Position numbers and translations under genes: made by a program. Below, one piece after another: positions 23,121 to 35,630 of a stretch of 64,000 nt of DNA (position 1 is its first letter; every line of letters starts with the position of its first letter). The stretch covers positions 4,216,001 through 4,280,000 of the forward strand of contig NC_052120.1 of assembly GCF_012273895.1 (NCBI RefSeq). Reading direction: 5' to 3'. The stretch is from Zerene cesonia (Eukaryota; Arthropoda; Insecta; Lepidoptera; Pieridae). A model generated the notes under the pieces. That model worked only from the letters and a program-made list of their open reading frames with translations, did not search any database and was not told where the DNA came from.

Positions 23121-26100
23121 ATGGTAAGATCATAATTGTAACTCGATTTTATATAAGTATGATTTTAGAATTATTTATATTTTCTAATAAATATTATACC
23201 ATGTACCTAGTAGGTGTATACATATGTTTTAAATTTGATTTATAGAATTTATCTTTTGTATAAAATTTTAGAACTACTGAATATTTTTCTTATTATACCA
23301 CAATATTAAATATTGGAAATGAATGTTCCTCGTAAGATTTGTTTAGAAGTGGACTAAATGAAATAATACCATTGGTTTACAATTTCAGGATACTTCAAGA
23401 ACAAGCTCTCCTGGTATGATGGCACCAGCGCCAATGTTGCCACCACCTATGCTAGGTGGTATGCCTCCTCCGATGCCTCCAGCTGTTGCCATGCCTCCTG
23501 TGCCTGGCATGCCACCAAACATGGCTGGTATCCCTCCTCCAATGGGGTTTCCTCCAATGATGCCATTTTCTATGCCACCACCTGGTTTTCCACCATTCAA
23601 GCCAGTAAGTAAATATGTCTAGTAGTATGTGTGAGTGGTGATTTCTTTTTTCTGTCTTGTACTCCTACATGTATACATTGCTATGAAGAATTGGCAACAT
23701 ATGTAAAACAGCCCTTTGATGTGCTTAGCATATTATTTTTTTTATTAATTTAACTATTTCACATACCTGGTATGTGTGTGTGTACGCTAAATATTTAGTA
23801 TATCATAAAAAGAATAAAATGGAGAGATGGTTAAAGAATAGGAAACATTCATTCATGGTAACACTTGACCTTTCCTCTACTCATGATCTCACTTCAACAA
23901 TTTAATTTCTTCTACTTTTTTGATTTTATGTGTCTAAGGCTCACTTAAAAATATCTCATTTGAATGCTAAAATCTAAACAATCAATAAAGAATTCAGATT
24001 GTGTTGTAAATGCAAATAAGTATTTTTAATTTTCACTTTCCATCAAACACTAGGACATGAGTGCACCGGCTCCTGAAATATCACCCATGGCTAACCAGAA
24101 CAGTCCATGGTCTGAGCATAAAGCACCAGATGGACGCACATACTATTACAATTCTATAACAAAGCAGAGCCTTTGGGAAAAACCAGATGATTTGAAAACT
24201 GCAGCTGAGGTAACTGTCCAAACTTTACTAAGCTGTATTTTATTGAAATTATTGACTTATCCTATTAATATTTATTATTAGACTTATTTCCTTTTTTAGT
24301 CAGTTATTTATTTTTTCAGTCATTAAATTTTTTTAAAACGTTAATATTTTATACTTATAATGTAAAGCTGATGAGTGTTTGTTTGAATGCACTTTTACCA
24401 GCAACTACTACACCAATTTTTTTTTTATATCATGGCGGACAACTGAGCTTTCAGTTCATCTGATGATAAGTGATCCCCACTGCTCAAGTTCATTCACATG
24501 GGTAGTGCGTCTGCAAATGTGAAGCCCACTTTTAAGGGGCAGGTGATAAGGATGGACGATTGGAATATGGGAATGGATTGGTAAGGGTTAGGAAAAGGAA
24601 ATGGTCCCCCAGCCGCTTTACTCACAGTAGGAAACACATTAGAATGCTACTATTGAACACCTATTTACACTATTTTAATATCTGAGATCATGTACATAGT
24701 ATAAAAAATATCAGATTAGAACAAAAGTATTTTCGTATTTTAAATGTATTATTAGTTATCAAACTAAGTAAGTAGAGTAAGTAACATAACGTAAATAAGG
24801 CTGTACTGAATGTAACTAACTAGTATTAATACCATTAAATGTGACATTCTGATGATGCTATAAATAAATAAAAAAACTGCGTCCCGCCATTTTAATTTTT
24901 TTTGTAATTTTTATTAATTTACATATAGTATAAATAAATAAAAAATTATATATACATAAAAAAATATTTTCCTTTGTATGAACAATGCAAAAATACTTTT
25001 TCCCTGGTAATATGTATATGATCTCTGAGTGAAAATGATTGTGAAGGTTTTCTTAATATTTTGGTTTCTATGCTACTGTTTACTATAAATTACAGAAACT
25101 TTTGTCATCTTGTGTCTGGAAAGAGTACACAACAGATGCTGGCCGTGTTTACTATCATAATATTGAGACAAAAGAATCCAGTTGGGTGATTCCAAAAGAA
25201 TTACAAGATATCAAAGATAAAATTGCAGCCGAAGAGGCAACTCAGTAAGTTAAGAGACTGTGTTCTACTTTCCTTCATTTTAGACCCTCAATCTGACATT
25301 GATTGATATCATGTTATATTATATGAATAACCTCAAAGAATCATGATTATTTCAAAAATTTGATGGAATAGAAATAATTTCATTGTGTGCATGACTTGTT
25401 TTTATTATTTACTTATATTTTTCATTTATTAAAAAATTATGTTTCATTTAATGTTATAAAAGATACCAAAAACCTAAGTATTTAATGTTTAGTTTTATAG
25501 CTAACCTAACCTAACCTAACCTAACCTAAGTATTTGTTATGGTTTTAAAAATTTCAGAACTGGTTTAAATGCAGAATTACCTACTGGTGATGTACCTTTG
25601 CCTTCATCACCTGCCACAGGTGCAACTGGGAGCTCAGCCTTGGATGAAGCAATGGCCAAAACTTTAGCTTCCATTGATCCTTCTTTAGCTAATGCCATTC
25701 CGATACCTGATGAAAGTGAGAAAGATTATTGTTATTATTTTATTTAAACTAATATATGAAAAATTTTAGTCTTCAAAGAAAGACATAAATATGCCTCAAT
25801 TATATATAACAATAATGTTTTTAACAGTCAAACCTGAAGAAATTGCAGCACCACCACTTATGAATGGCAGTGAAGGATCAGAATTACCACCTGAATTCCA
25901 GTACAAGGATAAAAAAGAAGCCATAGAGGCCTTTAAGGAACTTTTGCGTGATAGGGTAATTAAAACAATAGATTGTATGATATGCTGTCTGTTGTAAATA
26001 TTTAAAAAAGTTTTCACTTCATGACGGTCTATGATAATATTAATTAACTTATTAAAATTTAGATAAAATTTATGATTTGAAAATCATTATTATTGTTAAC

Positions 26101-29100
26101 TTTTTTTTATAGAATGTGCCATCTAATGCATCATGGGAACAATGTGTTAAGATAATATCAAAAGATCCACGTTACACTACATTCAAGAAATTAAGTGAGA
26201 AAAAACAAGCTTTCAATGCTTACAAGACACAAAAGCTTAAGGATGAGCGAGAAGAACAGAGGTTGGAATTCATAAACATCATTAAAAATCTTATTTTCAC
26301 TTTAATTTTTTGTTTTATGGCANNNNNNNNNNNNNNNNNNNNNNNNNNNNNNNNNNNNNNNNNNNNNNNNNNNNNNNNNNNNNNNNNNNNNNNNNNNNNN
26401 NNNNNNNNNNNNNNNNNNNNNNNNNNNNNNNNNNNNNNNNNNNNNNNNNNNNNNNNNNNNNNNNNNNNNNNNNNNNNNNNNNNNNNNNNNNNNNNNNNNN
26501 NNNNNNNNNNNNNNNNNNNNNNNNNNNNNNNNNNNNNNNNNNNNNNNNNNNNNNNNNNNNNNNNNNNNNNNNNNNNNNNNNNNNNNNNNNNNNNNNNNNN
26601 NNNNNNNNNNNNNNNNNNNNNNNNNNNNNNNNNNNNNNNNNNNNNNNNNNNNNNNNNNNNNNNNNNNNNNNNNNNNNNNNNNNNNNNNNNNNNNNNNNNN
26701 NNNNNNNNNNNNNNNNNNNNNNNNNNNNNNNNNNNNNNNNNNNNNNNNNNNNNNNNNNNNNNNNNNNNNNNNNNNNNNNNNNNNNNNNNNNNNNNNNNNN
26801 NNNNNNNNNNNNNNNNNNNNNNNNNNNNNNNNNNNNNNNNNNNNNNNNNNNNNNNNNNNNNNNNNNNNNNNNNNNNNNNNNNNNNNNNNNNNNNNNNNNN
26901 NNNNNNNNNNNNNNNNNNNNNNNNNNNNNNNNNNNNNNNNNNNNNNNNNNNNNNNNNNNNNNNNNNNNNNNNNNNNNNNNNNNNNNNNNNNNNNNNNNNN
27001 NNNNNNNNNNNNNNNNNNNNNNNNNNNNNNNNNNNNNNNNNNNNNNNNNNNNNNNNNNNNNNNNNNNNNNNNNNNNNNNNNNNNNNNNNNNNNNNNNNNN
27101 NNNNNNNNNNNNNNNNNNNNNNNNNNNNNNNNNNNNNNNNNNNNNNNNNNNNNNNNNNNNNNNNNNNNNNNNNNNNNNNNNNNNNNNNNNNNNNNNNNNN
27201 NNNNNNNNNNNNNNNNNNNNNNNNNNNNNNNNNNNNNNNNNNNNNNNNNNNNNNNNNNNNNNNNNNNNNNNNNNNNNNNNNNNNNNNNNNNNNNNNNNNN
27301 NNNNNNNNNNNNNNNNNNNNNNACATAGTTTTTAAGCATATTGTTACTAACAAAATGAGTCTTGATAGTTGCTCGAATAAATGAAATTATTATTATTATT
27401 GAAATGCTTTTTAAATAAGAATTTTTTAAAGAACTGTAGAAGAGTAGATAACGAGGCGGGTTTCGTACCCGCGTCTTTGCCAAAGCTGGTGCCTTTAGGG
27501 GTCACATGAAACCGAAAGAATTGAAAAAAATCGATTGCAGAGGCGGGATCACGGATGGCCGAGAGATCAGGCGTTGTTACGGTTTAGCAAAAAGACACGG
27601 ATTAGAATTCCGCCTATTTATCAATTCTTTTCTATTCTTTAAAAATTTCTCATTTATAGCTATTTGGTTTCAAATATATGACTATCGAATATATCTTTTT
27701 TTATAGATTGAAGACTAAGAAGAATAGGGAGAATTTAGAAGAATTTCTGTTAAGTTGTGACCGGGTGACATCACTCACTAAATATTATAAATGTGAGGAA
27801 ATGTTTGGGAATCTTGAGGTATGTAACAAGAAGCCAAGCTGGTGTTGAATCTATTTTTTTCATTATAATTTTTTGTTGTCTCCAAAACAGTGATTACTTA
27901 TATGTCTTATAAATATACAATGCACATAAACACTGGAAAACAATTAAACTAAGCAGTAAAATAAGTATAATATAATATTGCTCTTGTAGTATTTCATTGT
28001 CAGACAAGTATTTGTTATATATATTTACATGTTTTAATTTCGCGGTGAAGGCCTACCCTTGGAAAGTGCCAGTTTACTTTGCAAACTTGAAAGTATATCT
28101 ATTGTAATATTTTAATCTTATCAGCATTTCAGATGCGAAAGCATATCCAAAAGTACAGTATTAGTTTCTTTTTTTTTAGATTTGGCGCTGTGTACCGGAT
28201 TCTGATCGTCGCGATATATATGAGGATTGCATTTTCACAATTACCAAACGGGAAAAAGAAGAAGCGAAAGCACTAAAGAAACGCAATATGAAAATGTTGG
28301 CTCAGGTATTGTTGTACCTTTAAATTAATGTGATTTGTGTAATTGTGACCCATTTTTTGGGTGTTTTATACAGTTTTTTTTTATATTAAATCAATTAATT
28401 TGAAATACAAAACATTGTTCTGTTGTTTTTGCTTATTTAATGACGAATACTAATTTTTTAGGTGTTAGAGAATATGAGTGAAATTACCTACAACAGTACT
28501 TGGAGTGAAGCCCAGGTGTTGCTTCTGGAAAACTCTGCGTTTAAAAATGATGTTAGTCTATTGGGAATGGATAAGGAAGATGCACTGATAGGTAGGTATT
28601 TGTTATAAAATTAATATTAAAAAGTTGAAACAAATCTGCAAGTTCTCAGCAATAATAATTTTAAATAAAAAACCCTACTCACATTTTAGTGGGGCGAAAA
28701 ACAATAATTTTATATCATAGAAAATAATAAAATAGAACCAAATAAAAAAAAAGAAATAATAAAAATAGAATCACGTCAATCGGTTGAAAACTGCAAATTA
28801 TTATTAGGTAACTAAAACAAAAAAATAGATATAGTTTAATATAAAAACTTTTTCGTTTTGGATTGTCGGTTAAAAAGTGAATCATTATGTTTCTTTTTTA
28901 AATTTCCAAGGTTTTAAATTAAGCATACATTGTATAACAGGACATTTACATGTGAAATTGAACGAAATTAATGGAACATGCCACTAATTACGTAACGTAA
29001 ATTAAGCCTCATTAATGGGGACAGAATCGGATCATGCGCAATTTTATGATAAAATTACTATCATAAAACTAAATTTAATGTCCTCGCAATCGCAATGCGA

Positions 29101-32100
29101 CAGTAGGATCGTATAAGCGCTTCCATTGACGATCATAATATTAAGAATTGGTGCTGTCTCTTTTAATTTTATGTATGAAAATTTTAAAACGACATTTTGC
29201 ATTTTGAATTAATTTAACAAGTACTTACTGCACAAGCTACAAGTAAACTTTACTTGAAATTTATTTTACTAAACATGAGTTGCATAATGTAAATCCGGCT
29301 TTTAGATGTATTACTTCGAGAACGCTTTTTTTAAAAAAATATTTTTATTTAGTATTCGAACAACACATAAGAAACTTGGAGGCTGAGTATACTCAAGAAA
29401 AAGAACAGGTCAAGAAAAGGAATAAACGGCAACAGAGAAAAAACAGGGATAACTTTTTGGTAGGTTTAACAATTATGTTGTTTTACGTTTATTTTTACAT
29501 ATTTGTATGATGGTTGCATTGTTAAATATGATTATGGAATTTTCAGTATTACAATTTGTATGGTAAAATATCTATATAATATCTAATTTTACCTATTTTA
29601 ATGCTTTTCAGTGTAGATTTTTTTCTCAGATATTAAGAGAAGTTGCTAAATTTATTTAATACCAATGAAAATTTCTTATTTTCTTACGAACCATTTGAAT
29701 TTTTTTAAAGATTGTATTTTTAAGTTTTTTTATTATAGTAAACGATAGGTTTATAAAGGATGTTATTTATTACTTGATAAAAAAAAAGCTAATCATAAAC
29801 TAATCATATTACATTAGGCTTTGCTTGACGGACTGCATGAAGAAGGCAAATTAACATCAATGTCACTATGGGTTGAGCTGTATCCAGTTATTTCTGCTGA
29901 TATGAGGTTTTCAGCTATGCTTGGTGAGTATAAATTATCAAACATATTATATATTTCGTACGGTGAGTGGGGGAACCAGAGACCCGTTTCCTTTTCCTCA
30001 CTGTTCCCAGTCCATTCCTTCTTTCCACCCTTTCACGCCGTAAAATAATGAATTAGAATGTTCTTGAGCGGTGGTGATCGCTTACCATCAGACGAACCAC
30101 CAGCTCAGTTGCCCGCAATGACATAAAAAATCTATTGGTATTTATGTTTGCATGTAATTTTGTTCTTTTGACTGGCACTCCAACAAGGCGTTACTGAACA
30201 TCAGCGCTCCGCATTACGTGTTGCATGCTGAGTAGTTTCTACTCTTTTTTGCACCACATTAATTAGCTATAAATCCACCTTTTAATTAGTCTATATCAGT
30301 TATCTATTTATTTTTTGTTTTTTTTTTATATGGTGTTAAATGAACATTCTTTATTTCTAAATAAATAAATAGAGTAAAAATGGATTTTTAATTCTCAGGT
30401 TCATCTATACAATAAGCTCACGTAAAGCTCTTACAAGTTTACATTCGGACACAAATATTTAATATTTATTGTAGTATAGTTTTCTTTTTACTTTTTCTTT
30501 GTAATAAATTAAAAAAAAAAATCTTAATTGTTTTTCTTAATTCAAGTGACTGTTTATTGTATACTTTCTTTTAGATTAGTATCTAGTGCTAGCTAGTTTG
30601 AATACGCACAATGATACTTTTTCGATTTAATATTTCTTTATTCGAAAATAACGTGCAGGTCAAAGCGGATCGACGCCGTTAGATCTGTTCAAATTCTACG
30701 TGGAGAACTTGAAGGCGCGTTTCCACGACGAGAAGAAGGTTATAAAGGAAATTCTCAAGGAGAAGCAGTTCGAAGTGAAAGCTGACACCACGTTCGAGGA
30801 GTTTGCTACTGTCGTATGCGAGGACAGCAAGTCAGCCTCGCTAGACGCGGGCAATGTCAAACTTACATATAACTCGCTGCTTGAAAAGGTAAAACAAAGA
30901 ATGATTATGCTGTATGCAGTGTAAGCGAAAAAGTGGTATTTCCTTCCTCCAACGGTGTTTTTAAATAGTTACAATTTAGATTTATCGAAGATCAGATGAA
31001 TACGTGAGGCTTTACCTTTCTGCTCAAGCATGTTTATCCGATGGACCGCATATCTAAGCATAACATAACGTAATAAAACGACTCATATCCATTTGTTAAC
31101 TTTAAAAGGCAAAAGCTCACTAATTTCCTATTACCCACTAGGCCGAAGCGCGAAACAAGGAGAAGATAAAAGAAGAGACGAAAGCGCAGAAGAAGATCGA
31201 GAGCGCGTTCAAGTGGGCGCTAACTGATGCCGATGTGGACCACCAGCTCAGCTGGCAGGAGGTGCGCGAGAAACTGGACCTCAATGCGCCGGAGTTTGCC
31301 GCTGTGCCCAATGAAGAAGACAGGATTAGGATATATAAGGTGAGTTTTATATTTGAGTTAGTCTTTGTTTTGTTTGTGTAGTACATATTTTATTAAAAAG
31401 AAAATTGATTGATGTTGTATTATGTTATTTACTATATAATTGTACAAATCTCATAGCAAAATGAAGATTTTTTTAATGGTGATTATGAATAGTTATAAGA
31501 ATATTTATATAAATTGTATTGGAGTTTGAAAAATGAATTGCTAATAAATCACATCAAACTTCACACTATAATAATATAAAACTAAATATATAGCAGTCAG
31601 ATTTTTTGTTTTTGTGATAATTCATCTTGCAAGGATCAAAACAATATTTTGGGAATATAATACTTTTTGAATACAAAAAAAAAATATCAATTTTTATAGG
31701 ACTTCCAACATGAACAAGAGGATAGCTGTATGCATTATCATCATCCAAAGCCAAAGAAATCGAAGAGATCAAAGAAGAAGAAGCGATCTCGCTCTGCGTC
31801 TATGGTAAGTAATTTTAACAATTAATAAAGTTCCATCTTTAATGTTGCATATTATTGAGAAAAAGGTAATGCATAATGCTGAATGTGGGTGTCGAACACG
31901 CCTTGTCATGAAGTGGGCCAACTAGCAGTCAACTCTCGTAAATTTTTTTTATCCCATTCTATTTAAACGAATATAAAAAAGTTTGTTTATAAACGCTCTA
32001 ATCTCGGGATCTACTGGAATGATTTCAAAAATTCATCGGCCCCGTTGGATATATATATTGGAGTTCTACCAGGAACGAATCCGAGGCAAACCGCTAGTAT

Positions 32101-33957
32101 AAAATAAAAATATTGTTTTATAAGATTTCAAAACTTCATCTCGATTTCCTCGGTACTCTCTACATAGTCATCTCACATAACACATTGTTGGAACGATATA
32201 TCTAACAGTCTCTTATTTGCAGTCGGTATCGCGATCGCCGTCGCCAGTTCTGCCACCTCGCTCTGACAGCCGCAGCCGGGACAAGGGCGAGCGAGAGGCA
32301 GATAGAGCTGAGAAGAGTGACCGTGAGAAGGCGGAACCGGGAGAGCTGGAAAAGGGAGAGGTGGAACGCTCGCCAACACCCGCTTCGCCGTCGTCGGACG
32401 ATACGCGCAAACATAAGAAGTCTAAGAAGAAACATAGGAAACATTCGCCGCCGCCGGTATGTGGCACATATACATAGCTTTTATGAAATATACTTATTTC
32501 TTTATTGGAAGAAAGTTTGTTACCGCAACCAAAAAAAAACTGTTTTTACAGAAATTAAAAGCCTAACTTTGTTTTACTATCTTTTCGAATAATTTTGTAC
32601 TTTAGAAATTTTTTTATTTCATTAAATACAGAAAACAATTATTTTTCACAAAATACTAAACTGCCTCCAAATTAGAACTTGAACAATTTAAATGGGACCA
32701 CACGGGAGGCCATCAGCTGTAAAGTAAAAAAATCCTCAAAATCGCTTCAGCCAGCAAAAAGTTAAGAGGTAACAAACTAAAGTAGGCTAACATAAATTAC
32801 ATTATTTATAACACATCATATTTTGTAGAAATCTCCGACCCCAGAAGAGGGTGGTATATCTGAAGAGGAGGTGCCTCGTCCTAAGAAAAAGAGCAAGAGG
32901 TCTGCGCCGAGCAGCCCCGAGGACGAGCCCTCGCACAAGCCTAAGAAGAAGAAGGACAAGAAAGACAAGAAGGAACGGTGAGTTTCCTTGTCTATGGTTT
33001 TATCGGTTTGAATACTATATAGTTGACGCCTTATTTTTGATTTCGGTTCAGTGTTTTCATATAAGATTTTTTGAGAATGATAAGAAATCAAAAAAGACCC
33101 GTTTTTTGTATGTTTTCGTAGTATATTAAAGGGATTGGGTATATAGCTAACACATATAGACAGAAATGAATAATATTCATTTTTACAATGTCCCAAGTAG
33201 GTTGCTTGAATCACTTGTTCATTAATCTTGTAAACTTTGTTTTAAGTAGGACCACTCATCTTCTCAGAATATGCAATTAACCATTAATATTGAATAAATA
33301 CTATTTATATCCATGTACCTGGATTTACAATATCGCTAAAAGTTTTAAACTGGATGGAAATATTTTACGGTTTTATGACTATACATATATAAATTTTTCA
33401 ATATATTGAAATTATATTCAAGTACATGGAGCTTTTATTATTATTGTTCATTTAATGCTTACGAGACGTGTAGGGATCTTTCAAGGTGAGAAGTTGTTAT
33501 ATTTGTAGTTAATTGAAATTTATTTTATTTTGCACCAAATGTGTTTTTGAAGATAAAAAACAGAAGTGACATTTCCAATATTACAGTTCAATTTGCTTTT
33601 TATTGTTTTAATTTGGTACAAGTGCCTTGCCCTACAACATACTTCACCTATAAAATCATTAATTTCAGATAACCATAATATTCATGGGGCGCGTTTAGCG
33701 GGGCGGTCGTTAGTCATGTACTCGTATTATAAGGCGCGGTAATTAACGGCTCGTCCAGAAAGGACGAAACGGGCGGACGTTTTGGATTACATTGCGAGTG
33801 CGTTAGCGTTAGCAATATACGCCAAAACGTGCCGGCCAGTAAATAATGTGTATGCATGCGAAGGTCGGGCGCCGCGGTGCCGGCGTGGAGCGACGCCGAG
33901 CTGGAGTCGCGGCGCGCGGCGCTGCTCGCGCAGCTGCACGAGCAGGAGACCGACTGA
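23121..33957 (+). CDS. PRPF40A: Pre-mRNA-processing factor 40 (U1 snRNP-associated)
   Basis: Eighteen exons join in frame for 849 residues: 23121-23123, 23389-23604, 24054-24209, 25096-25244, 25558-25715, 25828-25955, 26113-26261, 27707-27818, 28180-28305, 28462-28591, 29353-29459, 29818-29923, 30659-30888, 31142-31339, 31700-31804, 32223-32456, 32829-32977, 33864-33957. Residues 2-73 are Met/Pro/Gly-rich. Two WW domains follow, at about 88-120 (Trp92, Trp114, Pro117) and 130-161 (Trp133, Trp155, Pro158). About six FF domains lie between about 245 and 658 (for example SASWEQ-like NASWEQCVKIISKDPRY; STWSEAQ; DLFKFYVENLKARFHDEKK). The tail is Lys/Ser/Arg-rich. Prp40 bridges U1 snRNP, branch-point proteins and the polymerase II CTD. 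Exon 1 encodes only Met. The last exon is assigned by phase and by its ELESRRAALLAQL text; its acceptor is weak. The 1000-N gap falls inside intron 7. Confidence 0.94.
24434..24660 (-). repeat. Interspersed repeat fragment in PRPF40 intron 3
   Basis: Reverse-oriented and decayed relative of the family at 15749 ('atgataagtgatccccactg' corresponds to the gcttaccat block). It includes an A/G-rich stretch and no coding sequence. Confidence 0.45.
25500..25529 (-). repeat. Interstitial (TTAGG)n telomere-type repeat
   Basis: Five perfect CTAAC units plus a sixth ending CTAAG, equivalent to about six (TTAGG) on the minus strand, the ancestral insect telomere repeat. It lies in PRPF40 intron 4, 29 bases before the exon 5 start. 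Confidence 0.85.
26323..27322. other. Assembly gap, 1000 N, inside PRPF40 intron 7
   Basis: Exon 7 ends in phase 2 at 26261 and exon 8 starts at 27707 completing the codon (AG|A). The protein runs on without loss compared with the family, so no exon is missing and the contig order is right at this gap. The right flank looks like a retroposon tail, so a repeat probably caused the break. Confidence 0.85.
27323..27405 (+). repeat. Probable non-LTR element 3' tail
   Basis: The contig opens in sequence that ends with a short (ATT)n microsatellite at about 27386-27402, a typical 3' end of some insect LINEs. The rest of the element would lie in the gap. Confidence 0.35.
27446..27620. repeat. Two tRNA-like SINE heads in opposite orientation
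   Basis: On the minus strand, 27446-27480 has a B-box-like element (GGGTACGAAACCC) followed by CTCGTTATC, matching the 3' part of the element at 1149-1221. On the plus strand, 27556-27620 has an A-box-like TGGCCGAGAGA and a degraded B box (GGATTAGAATTCC). Both are diverged members of one tRNA-derived family. Confidence 0.45.
29960..30130 (+). repeat. Interspersed repeat, same family as 15749
   Basis: Contains 'ggtggtgatcgcttaccatc' and 'cagctcagttgcccgcaatg', matching the 3' part of the repeat at 15749-16037. It lies in PRPF40 intron 12. Confidence 0.6.
31885..32100 (+). repeat. Decayed repeat fragments in PRPF40 intron 15
   Basis: 31885-31935 resembles the 5' part of the 15749 family ('gggtgtcgaacacgcc', 'gaagtgggccaact'). 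31985-32100 resembles a non-LTR 3' end ('gggatctactggaatgattt', 'gaggcaaaccgctagta'). Confidence 0.4.
33751..33830. repeat. Two GC-rich hairpins before the last PRPF40 exon
   Basis: TCGTCC (33751-33756) pairs with GGACGA (33762-33767). ACGTTTTGG (33777-33785) pairs with CCAAAACGT (33822-33830), with a second inner pair ATTGC/GCAAT (33791-33795, 33812-33816). They end 33 bases before the inferred 3' splice site in an unusually CpG-rich intron end. Confidence 0.6.
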
Positions 33958-34046
33958 CGTCGCCCGCACATACACATCTTCAACGACTACCCGCGCCCGC
34001 GCCGCCCCGACCTGCCCCGCAAACCGGCCCCGCTCGACCTGCCCCC

Positions 34047-35046
34047 NNNNNNNNNNNNNNNNNNNNNNNNNNNNNNNNNNNNNNNNNNNNNNNNNNNNNN
34101 NNNNNNNNNNNNNNNNNNNNNNNNNNNNNNNNNNNNNNNNNNNNNNNNNNNNNNNNNNNNNNNNNNNNNNNNNNNNNNNNNNNNNNNNNNNNNNNNNNNN
34201 NNNNNNNNNNNNNNNNNNNNNNNNNNNNNNNNNNNNNNNNNNNNNNNNNNNNNNNNNNNNNNNNNNNNNNNNNNNNNNNNNNNNNNNNNNNNNNNNNNNN
34301 NNNNNNNNNNNNNNNNNNNNNNNNNNNNNNNNNNNNNNNNNNNNNNNNNNNNNNNNNNNNNNNNNNNNNNNNNNNNNNNNNNNNNNNNNNNNNNNNNNNN
34401 NNNNNNNNNNNNNNNNNNNNNNNNNNNNNNNNNNNNNNNNNNNNNNNNNNNNNNNNNNNNNNNNNNNNNNNNNNNNNNNNNNNNNNNNNNNNNNNNNNNN
34501 NNNNNNNNNNNNNNNNNNNNNNNNNNNNNNNNNNNNNNNNNNNNNNNNNNNNNNNNNNNNNNNNNNNNNNNNNNNNNNNNNNNNNNNNNNNNNNNNNNNN
34601 NNNNNNNNNNNNNNNNNNNNNNNNNNNNNNNNNNNNNNNNNNNNNNNNNNNNNNNNNNNNNNNNNNNNNNNNNNNNNNNNNNNNNNNNNNNNNNNNNNNN
34701 NNNNNNNNNNNNNNNNNNNNNNNNNNNNNNNNNNNNNNNNNNNNNNNNNNNNNNNNNNNNNNNNNNNNNNNNNNNNNNNNNNNNNNNNNNNNNNNNNNNN
34801 NNNNNNNNNNNNNNNNNNNNNNNNNNNNNNNNNNNNNNNNNNNNNNNNNNNNNNNNNNNNNNNNNNNNNNNNNNNNNNNNNNNNNNNNNNNNNNNNNNNN
34901 NNNNNNNNNNNNNNNNNNNNNNNNNNNNNNNNNNNNNNNNNNNNNNNNNNNNNNNNNNNNNNNNNNNNNNNNNNNNNNNNNNNNNNNNNNNNNNNNNNNN
35001 NNNNNNNNNNNNNNNNNNNNNNNNNNNNNNNNNNNNNNNNNNNNNN
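34047..35046. other. Assembly gap, 1000 N
   Basis: Placeholder gap following a very GC-rich PRPF40 3' UTR, which may have blocked assembly. The contig on its right probably belongs elsewhere (see 41513-41589). Confidence 0.9.
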
Positions 35047-35630
35047 CATCGTAACGTTACCGGGCGTTACACTTTTTCATGAGTGCCTCCGAGCCGCAAC
35101 CTAATTTAAGACGTCACGTCAAAATCAGATATTAAAGAATAAATTAAGTTCATTTATATTTTTTTAGAGCTTTAAAGCGTCTGATAAAAGTTTTGGCCCA
35201 TAGAAATTGTTTCATTTTTTTTTATATGACTTCAGAGCAATATTCTACAAAACAAATCATTTATAAAAATTTAAGTTAAGTAGATCTCATTTTTAGTAAC
35301 TGGTTACGTCCATAGATGGTTTTTTTTTTAATTTTATCTTATTTATTTAGCTTGGGTGCCAATATTACTTCTCATTTGGTCATTGCGTTATTTGTGATCT
35401 GTTATTTGATATAATAAGCTTATGTCAATTTCGTATGATCCGGCATCCGCGATAACAAAGATTTTAAAACTTAAATATACACAATTTTCGAATATATTTT
35501 TAATGTGATTTGAGGAGCATGACTTTCTCATTAATTTATTGCCTACTATATACATAATGCAAAATGAATTATTAAAAAATAAAATCATTTGTCATAATTG
35601 TGCCAGCACAGGATATACCTTATCTAAGCC
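35047..35630 (+). other. Upstream of NIPA gene, nothing recognised
   Basis: AT-rich sequence with no supported gene. It contains the presumed promoter and 5' UTR of the NIPA-type gene starting at 35631. Confidence 0.45.

Noticed and set aside
33782..34046. Open frames in the GC-rich PRPF40 3' end
   Set aside because: They are alternative frames over the real last exon and its GC-rich 3' UTR, extended only by the N run.
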